NCBI GenBank assembly: GCA_025093555.1 | Contig: JAIWNF010000034.1 | Location: forward strand, 186,001-250,000 | Direction of reading: 5' to 3' | DNA: 64,000 nt | From: Circinella umbellata | Taxonomy: Eukaryota; Mucoromycota; Mucoromycetes; Mucorales; Lichtheimiaceae | In this document: piece after piece, positions 40,861 to 52,062 of the stretch | Numbering within the stretch: position 1 is the first letter of the stretch | Layout: every line of letters begins with the position of its first letter | The notes under the pieces: generated by a model | Databases searched by the model: none | The model's input: the letters and a program-made list of their open reading frames with translations, nothing else | Told to the model about the DNA's origin: nothing | Translations under genes and position numbers: made by a program

Positions 40861-42171
40861 TCAAGAGGATGAGGCAACAGGAATACTTGAATAAGTCCCA
40901 CAATGACTATTCGTGTTAGAATCTGTTGGAAAATCTTCTTCAACACCACTGTCACTACTAAGATGATCTGCTGCAGATAATTCTTCTTTTGCAAAATATG
41001 AATTTTTGGCAATAACTGCATCACGATAAGTACGCACCATCACTTCCATTGCTTCCCACCAAGTATATCTTTTCGCTTTATCCAGTGCAGCCCGGCTCAT
41101 CCGACGTCGCATATCAGGATTATCAACAAGGTTGGATAGATGCTGTTGGTATTTGACTATTTGTTGATCACGTGGTACATTTCTTACATCCAGTAATGTT
41201 CCTGTTCGTCCATGATCTACTAAATCCCGCACACCTTCTGCTCTTAAACCAGCAACTGATAACCCCGAAGCCATAGCCTCCAATATCACTTGACCAAATG
41301 TCTCAGTCACTGAAGGAAATGCAAAGATATCAGCAGAAGCATAGGCGGCAGCTAATTGGACTCCTTGCAGATAACCAGTAAATGTGACAGGTGTGTTCGT
41401 CTGTGCGCATTCTGACTGGATAACATCAAACGCTGGCCCATGACCGACAATCACCAAATGACATTTATGGTGATTCATCCCTTTGTACGCCTCGACCACT
41501 AAATCCAAGTTTTTTTCAAAGGAGACTCGACCCACATACAAAATGACTGTCTTGTTATAAGCTTCTTCTTCCTGTATACCCATCCATTGGGCACGCAATG
41601 CTGTTGATCGTCTATTAGGTGAAAACATGGTCATATCGACACCACGAGGCCATATCCTCAAATTATCATTTTCAAATCCTTGACTTTCCAACATACGTGA
41701 TGTAGATTTACTTGGACATACAATATAGTGACAATAAGAATGACAAAATCGATTCCAACGCCACATGAGCGGCGTAAAAAACCCCCACCCAAAATGGCCA
41801 CAGTAAGTTGCCAGATTGGTATGGTAGGACGAGATTAATGGGGTGTTGGGGAGATAATAGCGACAAACAGCAAGTCCTGCTGCACCTAACCATACAGGAT
41901 CCACTAAATGAATCACGTCTGGTTCGAACGCGATTAACTTTTGAGTAAATGCCGGACGCCACAAGTTAAGTTTTAATTCTGGGTAAGGTAAGAAAGGAAT
42001 ACCAGCCGTGCCCATTAGGGTCGCACCTGCATATTCTGTTCGGTTGCTTTCAGGACCTAATAAAAGAACTTGGTGTTCTGTTTCTTGTAAATGTTCGAGT
42101 AGTCGTGCCAATGTACGCGTCACGCCATCGACTTTGGGTAAGAAATTTTCAGTAATTATAGCAATGCGCAT
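40861..42171 (-). CDS. GT4-family glycosyltransferase, SQD2-like, intronless
   Basis: One uninterrupted frame of 436 residues. The start MRIAIITENFLPKVDGVTRT and the acceptor-side motifs (HLVDPVWLGAAGL, SSYHTNLATYCGHFGWGF) match the sulfoquinovosyltransferase (SQD2)/alpha-mannosyltransferase group of GT4 enzymes. The donor half has ILYVGRVSFEKNLDLV, VIVGHGPAFD, and the EX7E motif (ETFGQVILEAMASG) at about 290-305. The fold is GT-B, with a nucleotide-sugar donor. No signal peptide or clear membrane span is seen, but monotopic membrane binding is usual in this group. In plants and bacteria the substrate is diacylglycerol; the fungal substrate is not known. The lack of introns sets the gene apart from its neighbours. 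A 50-residue acidic Ser-rich tail follows the catalytic domain. Confidence 0.92.
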   Translation of the reverse strand: MRIAIITENFLPKVDGVTRTLARLLEHLQETEHQVLLLGPESNRTEYAGATLMGTAGIPFLPYPELKLNLWRPAFTQKLIAFEPDVIHLVDPVWLGAAGLAVCRYYLPNTPLISSYHTNLATYCGHFGWGFFTPLMWRWNRFCHSYCHYIVCPSKSTSRMLESQGFENDNLRIWPRGVDMTMFSPNRRSTALRAQWMGIQEEEAYNKTVILYVGRVSFEKNLDLVVEAYKGMNHHKCHLVIVGHGPAFDVIQSECAQTNTPVTFTGYLQGVQLAAAYASADIFAFPSVTETFGQVILEAMASGLSVAGLRAEGVRDLVDHGRTGTLLDVRNVPRDQQIVKYQQHLSNLVDNPDMRRRMSRAALDKAKRYTWWEAMEVMVRTYRDAVIAKNSYFAKEELSAADHLSSDSGVEEDFPTDSNTNSHCGTYSSIPVASSS

Positions 42172-44872
42172 TTTAAAATCAAATGAAATGAAAAAAAAAT
42201 AAGGTTTTGTGTATATATGCGTTTTTCACTTTTGAAAAAATAGAGGAAAAAAAAAAAGACCCGAATGTATATGTTTATCAATTATAGACGAATTTCGAGA
42301 AAAGAACAGAGTGAATGAATTAAAAAAACCAAGAAGGCCAAAAAGAAAAAGAGAGAGAGAGAGATAAAGAAAAAAAAATAGATGTAAAAAACCCACTCCC
42401 AGAGCACCCAAGCTCTTTAGGGATAAATGGGGGATATGAGTGGGTTATATATTTTGAAATGAGTTATGAGGTTGGATACGATTAATTGTTGCTGTAGTAA
42501 AATGGATCGTTGTTGGCCGCGTGTACTTTGTCGTTGGATAGGTTCAATGGGGATTATGTATACGGTTTTGTGTCTAAATAGACGAGCGAATAAAATTGAA
42601 GGGAAAGAAGTAATGTTGATTTCTCTTGCCAAAGTCGGTTCAAACTTCGGGGCACGTGCGCCGACAACTTTGGGTGATGACTTTTTTTGTAATCTCCCTC
42701 GGAAAGAAAAATATCTAAAACGTGTACAGATTTCTGTTGAGTAAGACAAAACGTCTGAGACAACTGTATGAAAAATCCAGGGACAAACTATGCTGCATTA
42801 TTGTTTTGCTGTTCTATTGTGTTTCTTCATATTTTTTTTCTGTGTGGTTACGTATTGTTTTGAAGTCGAAAATGGATTATTTATCAACTTTGTTGTCTTA
42901 TAAAGGTCTTTTTTACAAGCTTGCCACACTAATAAAGATGAAAATGTAATTTATTTTATTTTTTCATCAAATAATGCATGACATCAATAAAAAAAAAGCT
43001 TATTTTCTCTTGTAACTCAAATTTAATATCTACAGTCGTGTTTTTCATTTGGTAATCCCGTCCCGTGTAATAAATGCGTTTATACGACTGGATGATTTGA
43101 ATTATACATCAGGCTATAATAGCATTTTGATATTGTGCCAAATTTCATCTATTATCCTTTATATGTAATACTAAGTCGCATCAGGATGGTGATTGTGTTT
43201 TCACACATAACAACACATTGTATATCTCACTTATATAAAGTACTGTTCTCCAATGAAACTTACAATATAGTAGTGTAGCCTAATAAGAATTTGTTATTTT
43301 GCGGAAAATCCGTGTTAACCGGAAACCTTTTCTGTTATTTTGATCATCTTTTTTGTTTTTAAATATTTCGTATTACATTTATCAACAATCATGTCAGGTT
43401 TGCCTGCTGTTAAAATCATGTTTTTTTTTTTCAATTTTTTAAGTGCTGTTATTATGTTCGACTATGTCGCTTCTATCAAAACTTTGCTATAAAGTCAAAA
43501 ACAAGATCATTAAATATAATTGCTACGATATCTGATTTGATGCACGCCAGCCAAATTAGTCAACGAGAATTATAGTATTAATGATGTCATGCCTACTATA
43601 TACATAGACACACAGTGGGGTGACTGAATCAGGTTTCTGTTTATGTGGTTCTATATTATGAGATAAGTATGTATGTGTATAAGAATATCTCACCCCATTG
43701 TATTATAATTCTTGCTTTGTGAGCATGATACACTGAACTTGTCCACTGTGAGAAAGATTCTCAATCAGTCCCCACAGTTTTCAGCGCATGTTTATTATTC
43801 TTTTAAAAAACGATTATGTATAAACATGTTACAGAGTCAGTTATATTAGGTTCTCTACATGATAACATCAAAGCCTTTACATATGATGTACGTATACATG
43901 GCGTTTCAAATTTTCTATATTTTAGATGAAAGATTCCCATAATCGAAATTACATCAATTTTTAGTGATACCATCTTGTTGTGGCTTTTATGCTTTTAAAA
44001 ATAGTCTAATTGAAAAGCTTCTTATTTATATTGACTACTATATTGCTACAGTATATGAGAATCTTCAGGTAATAATGTCATTTCTTGGAGGAATCGGTAG
44101 TCAACTGTAGCGTTTCGCTCCAACCCCGCTTAAACTACCTTCAAACCATCACTAAATTGAAGATGAGCTGCACCATATCATAAACTTTAGACTTATTTAA
44201 ACCAAAGCTTTCATTCATACTTTGCGTCTGTGTGGTTGTATCAAAGTTGTTTTGTTCGCGATGATATTTATGTATTTGATATATCGTCGCTCCTATGTTT
44301 CTTATTGGAAGACCAAAATTCTACAAGTGTATTGATATATTTGGGCATAATAAAATACTGTAAAATTCTGTACGTAAAGTCCTGTAAAATCATCACATCA
44401 TATCTGGTTTATTTGTAACATATTTATTATTTTTTAAAAAAAAAGCTCAGTTGGCATTTTGTATCAGGAAAATTGTTATAATATGTAAGCGTAAAAGGAT
44501 ATACCAACCGAAAGGAACCGAGAATTTAGAACGATAAATAGCTATAAAAGTATATTGAGCTCTAAAAAATTTATATTAAAAAATACTGTTTGAAACTTCT
44601 TCTAAGAATGTTAATTGAGTTATTGAACTTGCTTTTAAACTTATAAGAGATGTATATAATAACTGTTGTTAGTAGGTTCATGCTTTTAAGCTATGAATAA
44701 ATTAAAAGATATAGAAAACAAATAAAGAGAAAGATAATTTGGAGAGATAAAATATAGATGTGAAAAGAAGAGATATGAAAATGAATATAATAAAAATAAA
44801 CCGTATAAAATAAGTTGAATATTAGTAATAATAGTTTGACAGGATGTTCAGCAGTTTTCTGGTTTATTTTCT
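42172..44872. other. Intergenic: glycosyltransferase promoter, then gene-poor DNA
   Basis: The first 250 bases upstream of the start are purine-rich. At 42466-42744 both strands are open for about 90 codons, but neither has splice signals or a recognisable family. The remainder is AT-rich and contains the small inverted-repeat element at 43611-43776. No gene is supported. Confidence 0.5.
43611..43776. mobile_element. MITE-like element with imperfect terminal inverted repeats
   Basis: The left end reads CACAGTGGGGTGACTGAATC (43611-43630). The right end, gattctcaatcagtccccacag (about 43755-43776), gives CTGTGGGGACTGATTGAGAATC when reversed and complemented, matching the left end except for a two-base gap and a few changes. 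A second internal copy of the core (tctcacccca, 43688-43697) is also inverted to the left end. The 166-base non-coding interior fits a miniature inverted-repeat element of a DNA transposon. No target-site duplication could be fixed by eye. Confidence 0.4.
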
Positions 44873-47415
44873 TTACAATAATCCAATGTCACTAGCTATT
44901 GTAGATTTAGAAATTATTTTTGGATAAATGTAATAGTTGCGATATGTTGTATTTTCGGTTATTACTGAAGTAGTTATTGGCATCTTTAAAATACCAGCAT
45001 GACATGTGATTGCTTCTGCTTCAACAACATAACGTTTACCACCAGTATAATCTATACCATACGGACCATACGGACAACCCGCACCATTGAGCTCCACGCC
45101 ATTCAAAATATCTATTAAGCATAAAATATGCTTCTCACCTAGCAATAAATTTGAATTGTTAGAATACGCAATGTTTAACCTACCAGTGAATCTGGTCGTA
45201 TTACCATTATATTCATGTGCGAAGTATATGATTGCTTCTCCAAAATATGATTGTATTTGCAGATCCTTTGGTGCATTGCGACTGGCTTTTTTTTCGATCC
45301 ACTTCTATATCCATTTTCACAAAGTGGCACAATTTATCTGTCTTTCTCTTTGTTTTCATCGCATCATACACCACTTCATTCATATAAAGCCGTCTGCCTA
45401 CTATAATGCTTGTCGTTAATAGCATTCCATCCAATTCTATCATCTGGGAATTTTCGTCGCCGAAATTTAACCAAGTGGTGTCTCAGATTAACGTCACTAT
45501 AATCATCAACTTTGCGTTCACAATGATCCCACCGTTCTACATCGTCAGAAAGAGGGTCGCCGAATTCTTCATCTGTAATTTCTAATGCATAAGCTGCTGT
45601 TGGTCGAGTATTATCCATGTTTTCATGCGGAACCTGCCTATCTTCTAAAAGTGAGCTGTAGTATCTACATCACTTACTGGAGCGCCATCTGTGTAATGCA
45701 TAATGTCACGAAATTGTTGAACATTATTACGCAAGTTTGAGAAGTAACTCCCATTATCAACACCTTCGGGACTTCACGCCTTTACAGTCTTGATAGGGCA
45801 TATCCGGCATCCATACAGGGCTTGGTATGAATGATGAATAAGCTCTTGAACGGCAGCTATATCACTGCTCGTGAGCATTAAATGGACATTTAGTCGACTT
45901 CTAGACCGGCTGTTTGGAGTTTGTGCAGTTCGATAAATAATGGTTTGAGGAAATTGTCCATCGATTTTGGCTTGACTGGCAATACACAGACCTGAATCAT
46001 ATTTTCATTCTTATACCTGTAATTGAAAATGTGCTTTTAGTATGGTGTTCTTTTAAATATATATATGTAGTAAACTTATCGTACCGTTCTTTTGGCGAGA
46101 AGTTTAAAATAATAATATTGAAGATCGTCATACTAGTTTTTCCCTTATTAAAAGGTGCAAATCCATCAATATATAATGAGATCGCAATATCCATATCTCC
46201 TTTGAACAAACTTTTCTGCTTCTTATACATATTTCCATCGAAAATGTCTTCCCGCACTCCATCCTCTTCACTTTCACGGCCCATTAAAGTCATCAACTTT
46301 TCTCGTCTCGTATCATTTGAAATTAATGCTGCTATTTGTTCTACTAAAGGCATGTACAACATTGTTGAGACAGCCTGAAGTTTGTCGGAATTGCTTTCCT
46401 TGTAACGTTGCTGACCACATGGGCATCCAATAGAGACATATAGTCTGTATATATTTGACAGCCGTTTTGACAATAGTCATAGTAAATTGGTTTAACAGGA
46501 TACTGTTCAGTGATTTTGGTTTCGGCCTTATATTTTGATAAGATCGGTTTTCCAGCTACATAACTCTTTGATATGAGTACCGTAAATTCGATATATTAGT
46601 CATTCTGCAATTTTATTTTTTACCTAGCCCTTCACTGGCAAGGCATTCGTTGATAAATTTTGAAAATGGGAGTATGCATCATCCGTAATATTTTTTTCTT
46701 GTACAATTTAGTACAATTCGACGCTTCTTTTCGGTTGTTCGTCTAATTCTTTCATGCGAGGGACGTTACATATAATCGGGTCCCTTTCGTTAGTTGTGAT
46801 GCTAACAGAGGGTTGCGTTTCGTCAAATGCTGCAGAAACCTCACTGTTATCATTATTGTCGATAACGTCAATAGTATTGTCGTCCATCATATCAATATCA
46901 ATGTCGTCATCGTCGAGTGAAGAAGTAGAACTTCTTTGTTCATCATCATGATCCATTGACGTCTCTAGCTGGATCGACGTAAAAGAAGATGCAAGTACCT
47001 CTGCATCGTGAATAATAGATGGTTCAGAGGATGAAGCCATCATATTACTATCGCCATAATCAAAAACGTTATCATCATATACATCGTCATATCGTAGTCT
47101 TGATCGAAGGAATAATCATCATTATTCACATCTGCTGCTAAATTATTGTTAGTAATAGAAATATTAGTATTGAGCTCAGCAAAAGGCATCATTAGAATGA
47201 GAAAAAACAGAAGTAGTAATATTACTTTCAGGTACAGCGCGACATGGCAAGCTAGTTATACCGACGCTTCTTTGTTGTCTCTTAGTTGGAGGTTCAATGG
47301 GACTGTTAGGATCGGCGTAAGGGTTCTTTTCGCATTCATTGTCCTTATGTTGTCTAATATGTACTTTAAAAACAGGTCTGTTGCACCAAATACATTGTTT
47401 TGTCTTTCCACGCAT
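44873..47415 (-). pseudogene. Decayed Tnp2-type (CACTA-like) transposase
   Basis: Minus-strand pieces follow the order of a Tnp2-family transposase. 47415-47176 is a Cys/His zinc-finger-like start (CIWCNRPVFKVHIRQHKDNEC). 47043-46708 is an acidic spacer. 46560-46430 reads YYDYCQNGCQIYTDY, and after a frame change 46473-45997 reads CPCGQQRYKESN, LVEQIAALISNDTRREKL, then DMDIAISLYIDGFAPFNKGKTSM, the Tnp2 core. About 46000-45890 continues with NFLKPLFIELHKLQTAG, followed by a further frame change and SDIAAVQELIHHSYQALYGC. A TGA at 45776-45774 breaks the frame. C-terminal pieces are at 45618-45376 and 45145-44873. At least two frameshifts and one stop make it inactive. Confidence 0.75.
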
Positions 47416-47619
47416 TTCGATTCAAAGGCTTTGTGTTATTAATAAAAAGGAGTAACGAATAACTTTTAAGCTGGTTATGCATTAATGATCAAAATTCACA
47501 ATTTGAGGTCAGCCAATATTGTATATGCGTGCTGGCTCTTGAAAGTACGTACCTTCCCCCTTTTATTTTCTCAATTTTTATTTATATAATGAGTCAACAA
47601 CAACAACATTCGTATATTT

Positions 47620-48117
47620 AGATGATGAATCACCATCATTATCAGGGTATACCAGTCATCCCAGTCGAAGCCATGATTTTGGCGAAGCTCGACCAAAATG
47701 GATCTCATTTTGGCCGGTGAAGATGAACCTCCTGCTGAGTTCATTCGTCAGCCGCGCAATGAGCAAGGCAAGATCCGCACTGCCAAGATTGCTGATGTTG
47801 ATGCGGCCATATTGGCATTGTCCAATATGGACAATTCAACAAAGATGCTAAAGATGGCTTGCTTGGACAACCATGTTGAAGCTGCCATCAAGCAAATGAA
47901 TTCCATCGCAGTTCGTGAGGGACCGCTGGCCAGTCATGGTCCAGCCAAGATCACGGGGTGACGAGCTCCATTATGAAGCTCTTCACCGAATCGGTATCAA
48001 AGGATGATCCCTGGATACCGATCGAACAGTGTGAGAACAACTGGATGGCCAGGTTCCTGTTGCTCCAGAATTGGAGCAACGCAGCAAAGAAGAAAATGTT
48101 AGTGATACTAAGATAAC
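47620..48117 (+). pseudogene. GC-rich orphan coding block of unknown origin
   Basis: This block is much richer in G and C than its surroundings and codes in three successive frames: MMNHHHYQGIPVIPVEAM at 47620, then 47698-47961 (GEDEPPAEFIRQPRNEQGK, MLKMACLDNHVEAAIKQMN), then 47958 to about 48117 (DDPWIPIEQCENNWMARF, LLLQNWSNAAKKKM). The frame changes suggest a broken gene. The composition and isolation fit a retroelement ORF1/gag-like fragment, but I do not recognise the family. It ends within a few bases of the start of the duplicated segment, right at an exon's splice acceptor, so a role as substitute 5' part of copy 1 cannot be excluded. Confidence 0.35.
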
Positions 48118-48119
48118 AT

Positions 48120-50236
48120 GGCACCGTCAGATAAAAGTACACATGAAAAGGTCGGTCTTCTATTACCTATTGCCTGTTACGTACTAGCTTTTTTTTTAAT
48201 TATTTTGGGACTAATCATGTTACAATGTCAATAAATATAGAAAAAAAATATTATTGATTTTTTGACTGGAGACGGGGAAGAAAAGATTTCTTTTAACTTT
48301 GATACTGACAAGGTAATCTAGTAAATAACAATATAATGATAATGATAATTTTATCAACATATCAACATATTAAATATATAATGAACGCTATGGTATAAAA
48401 CAGTGGCAAGTTAACGACACAGAAGTAACTGAAGAACTCCTAAACTACGGAACTTCCTCCATCCAAAAAGCCAAAAACGGCAAAAAAATCACAATCCACG
48501 AAGAACTGTAAGTTGTTTTGATTTCTATAGATATAATAAAGGTATACCTGGCTTATGCCACGAGGAAACTAAAATGACATATTAACTTTGCATCTCCCGT
48601 GATTAATTATAGATCATTGAATTGTGTCTTCATTATCGACAATTTGAATTCTGTTACCAGTAGCAGATTGGAGTATGGTTTTGACGACCTAACATGGAAA
48701 AAAATGGTTCAGGAATATCATGATCGTTATCCGATGCATGAATTGCCTGACCATATCAATTTAGTCATTAACCAGTACGCCAAGGTAAGCTGTTCTTTTT
48801 TTAAACCTTGCATTAAAATTACCAGTATGATATCAATTGAATAAGACTAATGATTGATTTAACGATAACATATATAGGCCGCCCGGAAGAACTTCGCGGA
48901 CGTGGACCATATTGTCCGCGGAGTGCCTCTCGGCGAGGATGGCGGGGTGCTCGCGGAATCCATGTTCAATCTGTACGTAATGATAGTAGATCTTGATTCG
49001 TTTTTATATATATATGCATAGTACATAAGAGATAACATATTATTTTGCTCATCAATAAATCATCTATATTCAATAGCGCCTCTACCTACGCCCCCAATAC
49101 CTCTACCAAAGCCATCAAACCTGAAAATTCCTTTACCACCGAAGTCATCAATCCAGTAATATTGCCATTTTTCAAAGAAACATCGTTAACCACACGAAAA
49201 GGGTAAGACATCTACGAGTTATTCATAATACATCTTTTGCGGCCAAAGTAGTATATATCTCATACAAAATATTTTGTACTTGTAGAATTGACGCTCAAGC
49301 CGCTGGGTCGTCCAGACGACGTAAGAAAGTTGGTCGTTTTACGGATTTGTCCGTATTCTTTGAATACGGCGATCTTCCATCCCCAGGCTTAGTACTGGTA
49401 GAAATAAAACCACCGTCAAAGGTCAGCAATGGCCAACGTCCCCATTACGTCAAGTTGAGTAACGAGATGAAAGGTGCAATATCACGTATTGATAGAAGGT
49501 AAAAAAAAAACTCCGTTTTCGACAACAGAGATGGAAAATAAATGATGGGCAATTAATAACATTTCACTGATTTGTTTTCTTTTTTAGGATTTAGGTGTAC
49601 GTTGTTTGTAATGGATTTGGTATATAAAAAGACACACCGCCGATTCCAATTGGCATATTTTATTTGCCAAGGGATCGGCATGATTTTGTGGTTTTACCGC
49701 AAGTATATAAAGCTTTACAAACAATGAGAGTAAGTTGAATTAAATTTTATTTTATTCTTGGACCGTGAAAATAAATCGTCAACTTAATACAAAACCGTTT
49801 AAAGCATTTATTGTTAGGAGCCGCAAGACGATGCTTCGGTTTTCACAGAATCAAGCATTTGCAAGTAATTCGCCATGATTACATAATCGATTCATTCAAC
49901 ACCCCTACCAGCCACACATCAAGAACAACAACAACACCATCAACATAAACATTTCATCAATAAACAACCATAACATTTCCTATTTCAGTATGTACATAGT
50001 ACATTCAAAATCAAACACGACCCATTTTTTTCAATTTTCGCACCCCATCTTTCATTTCTTCTGAAATTTTTTTATGTAACACAGCACATCTGTGCAATTC
50101 TTTACACTAAATATCCGACTCTTCTTTTTATCATCGCTACATTTCGTACCCGCCTCTTCTCTTTTTTTTTGAACATATGTACCTTATTTTATGCCAAAAG
50201 TCCAATTGTAAAAAATAATAATGATATTATCATATC
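48120..50236 (+). repeat. Direct duplication, copy 1
   Basis: The segment is repeated at 56337-58470 in the same orientation, shifted by 8217-8226 bases. Exons and introns are alike, with few differences: an 8-base unit (ATCAACAT) occurs twice here and three times in the other copy (intron after 48312), and there are scattered substitutions from 49130 onwards. Similarity begins at accgtcag before exon 4 and ends shortly after a shared gatattatcata. Confidence 0.95.
48131..49868 (+). pseudogene. PD-(D/E)xK-like gene, copy 1: ExK intact, 5' exons lost, frameshift near 3' end
   Basis: Segments equivalent to exons 4-12 of the gene at 55570-58094 are present (48131-48180, 48241-48312, 48404-48507, 48613-48784, 48878-48972, 49077-49202, 49286-49498, 49595-49729, 49818-49868). 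The first three exons and the TATA box are missing; the GC-rich block at 47620-48117 stands in their place. The nuclease-like core is complete: ENSFTTEVINPVI, GRFTDLSVFFEYG and GLVLVEIKPP, that is E ... D ... E-x-K. In the eleventh exon one base is missing compared with copy 2 (CGCCGATTCC against CGCTTAATTCC, near 49645), which shifts the frame to a TGA 30 codons later. The C-terminal 45 or so residues are thereby replaced or lost. It may still make a truncated protein. Confidence 0.7.
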
Positions 50237-51556
50237 CGATGGTGGTTTGATCTGATGGTTTGATTTCAACTACGGTGCTTTGATTGTTCTTACACTGGTA
50301 TTTTGCTAAACCGATCAATTCGCCAGAAAACCAGCTTGCTCAGCTGGTAATTATACAGCAGATGTATCGACAACTTGAAACATAATAACATGGTTTAACC
50401 AGTACGCGTCAATCCCACCTTTTCCGAAGACTGCCAGTCATACCAAATCAACACCTTGTACATGGTTATCTGTATTGGCTGTCTTGACGTCACGATAAGC
50501 AATACACTTTGAATATTAAACTCCTTCAACTTTGGAGACCATGGGATTGGGTCGTTGTATTTTTGTGGTTCAACATTTTTGTACATCAGCATTCACTTCG
50601 GGCCTATTGGAACTCCTTTTAATATCTGTAATATTCATCCATTATTTTTATTGATACTTACTAAAAAAATATAGTTACAACAAAAACGACAGGAATTTGA
50701 AATAATAAATGGATGAAGCGCTGGATCAATAATATTTTCAATCAAATCGTTCTCCTTGGTATCTTGTAATGGTTGATAGGGAAGTTCTTCGACTCTTTAA
50801 GTTTTTATATGATTGATCATGTTAAACTGAATAAAAAAGCATATTTTATAAACATCGTAATACCCAATACTCAAATTATCTCGATTTGTGGGACATCATA
50901 GTTCCATGTAAATCAAGAAGGTTGAATATTTTGAAATAAATAACAATATATAAGCTTGCTTCCGCTTCATGATAGCGTTATCGTATGTTTAAAAGTTATC
51001 CAACGTATGTAATACATAAACTTGGAGTTAAAACGTAATAAAATGGTAAAGGAAATATCATATATTTTTTAAATGTTGAATGGCTGTGAAGAAGAAAGAA
51101 GGGTTGAAAAATATTGTATTGACAGTAATACGTTATCGGGGTCTATTTTTTTTTTTTTGCAAAAAATATTCTTTAAAGCTTTATTATGATACACTGACTG
51201 TGTCAGTTACGTCCACTTATTAATATGCCTCATGACCCTTTTTTTTATAGGCCTAGATGTAAATTTGTGTCTACTTTATCCGTTTTATTGCATCGACTAG
51301 ATACCACTGATTAATTGTTTTCTGTCATGCCGGATCCTCGAAAATAGGAACATCATATATATATATATATATATACATTATTTATTTATTTATTGTTAAA
51401 TCAACAGTCAATTCATCTTTTAATATATCCCGGTCATCCATTATTAATTGATTATTTTACATAGCAGTATGATAAGTACGAACTCATTTTGTTAACCCCC
51501 TTCTCCACTTCTTTGCTTTATTAACTCGTTTAACAATCGGTTGTGTCTTATATATG
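50237..51556. other. Gene-poor DNA between the two duplicated segments (left part)
   Basis: AT-rich sequence. A minus-strand open stretch at about 50690-50812 (ELPYQPLQDTKENDLIENII) and another at 50395-50592 look faintly coding, but no splice-consistent gene could be built. A TA repeat lies at 51354-51375. Otherwise nothing is recognised. Confidence 0.45.
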
Positions 51557-52062
51557 TTATCCAACATCATATTCATCATCTAATTCTCTAAAAATACAAT
51601 GTATCAATATGATAATGGTGCTTTTATTGTTGTTTTTTTGAACCAATCCATCAACCTGACCCACTAGCACACTCTATTGATAATCTAACAGTTGTAAGTT
51701 GAACGTCTTGTTAAAAACAAGATACGTCGTTGTGGAGATGTTGTCATGATAACGGCAGACGCTGCAAAGAAATGTCCACAATTTTGTCGTCTATATGAAA
51801 CGATATATACATGAACCGATAATGATCACCCCATGACATGACCCCAGATTTACCTCAATATTTTTTGCTGGTATCATCTCTACTGTGTTTTGGAACATAC
51901 TATAAATTGTGATCATGAAGTTGATCAAGTCTAGTATACTAGCATACCAGTGAGAAATAACTGCCTATAGAAACAATACTGTAAAAAAAAATTCTTACTG
52001 ACTACCACGCCAATATGTATAATATTACCTGACACACTAGATCCGTTTTCTTTTTTTTTCAT
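51557..52062 (-). CDS. Candidate small gene, four exons, 80 residues
   Basis: Four minus-strand exons (52062-52029, 51930-51854, 51790-51690, 51587-51557) join with all phases closing: MKKKENGSSVS, then DLINFMITIYSMFQNTVEMIP, then TTKLWTFLCSVCRYHDNIST, and the acidic end ELDDEYDVG. Introns are 98, 63 and 102 bases with GT..AG ends (GTAATA, GTAAAT, GTTAGA donors). The family is not recognised. A hydrophobic helix and a CxxC pair are the only marks. An alternative start of the second exon, giving AVISHWYASILDL, is also open, so the true 5' end is unsure. Chance assembly of short open stretches in AT-rich DNA remains possible. Confidence 0.4.

Noticed and set aside
42426..42763. Open frames on both strands upstream of the glycosyltransferase
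   Set aside because: No domain, no splice signals, and mutual overlap of two unrelated readings; most likely promoter sequence.
50395..50812. Minus-strand open stretches (VEELPYQPLQDTKEND, PQKYNDPIPWSPKLKEF) recalling fungal DUF4246 proteins
   Set aside because: The resemblance is vague, frames do not connect through plausible introns, and no start was found.
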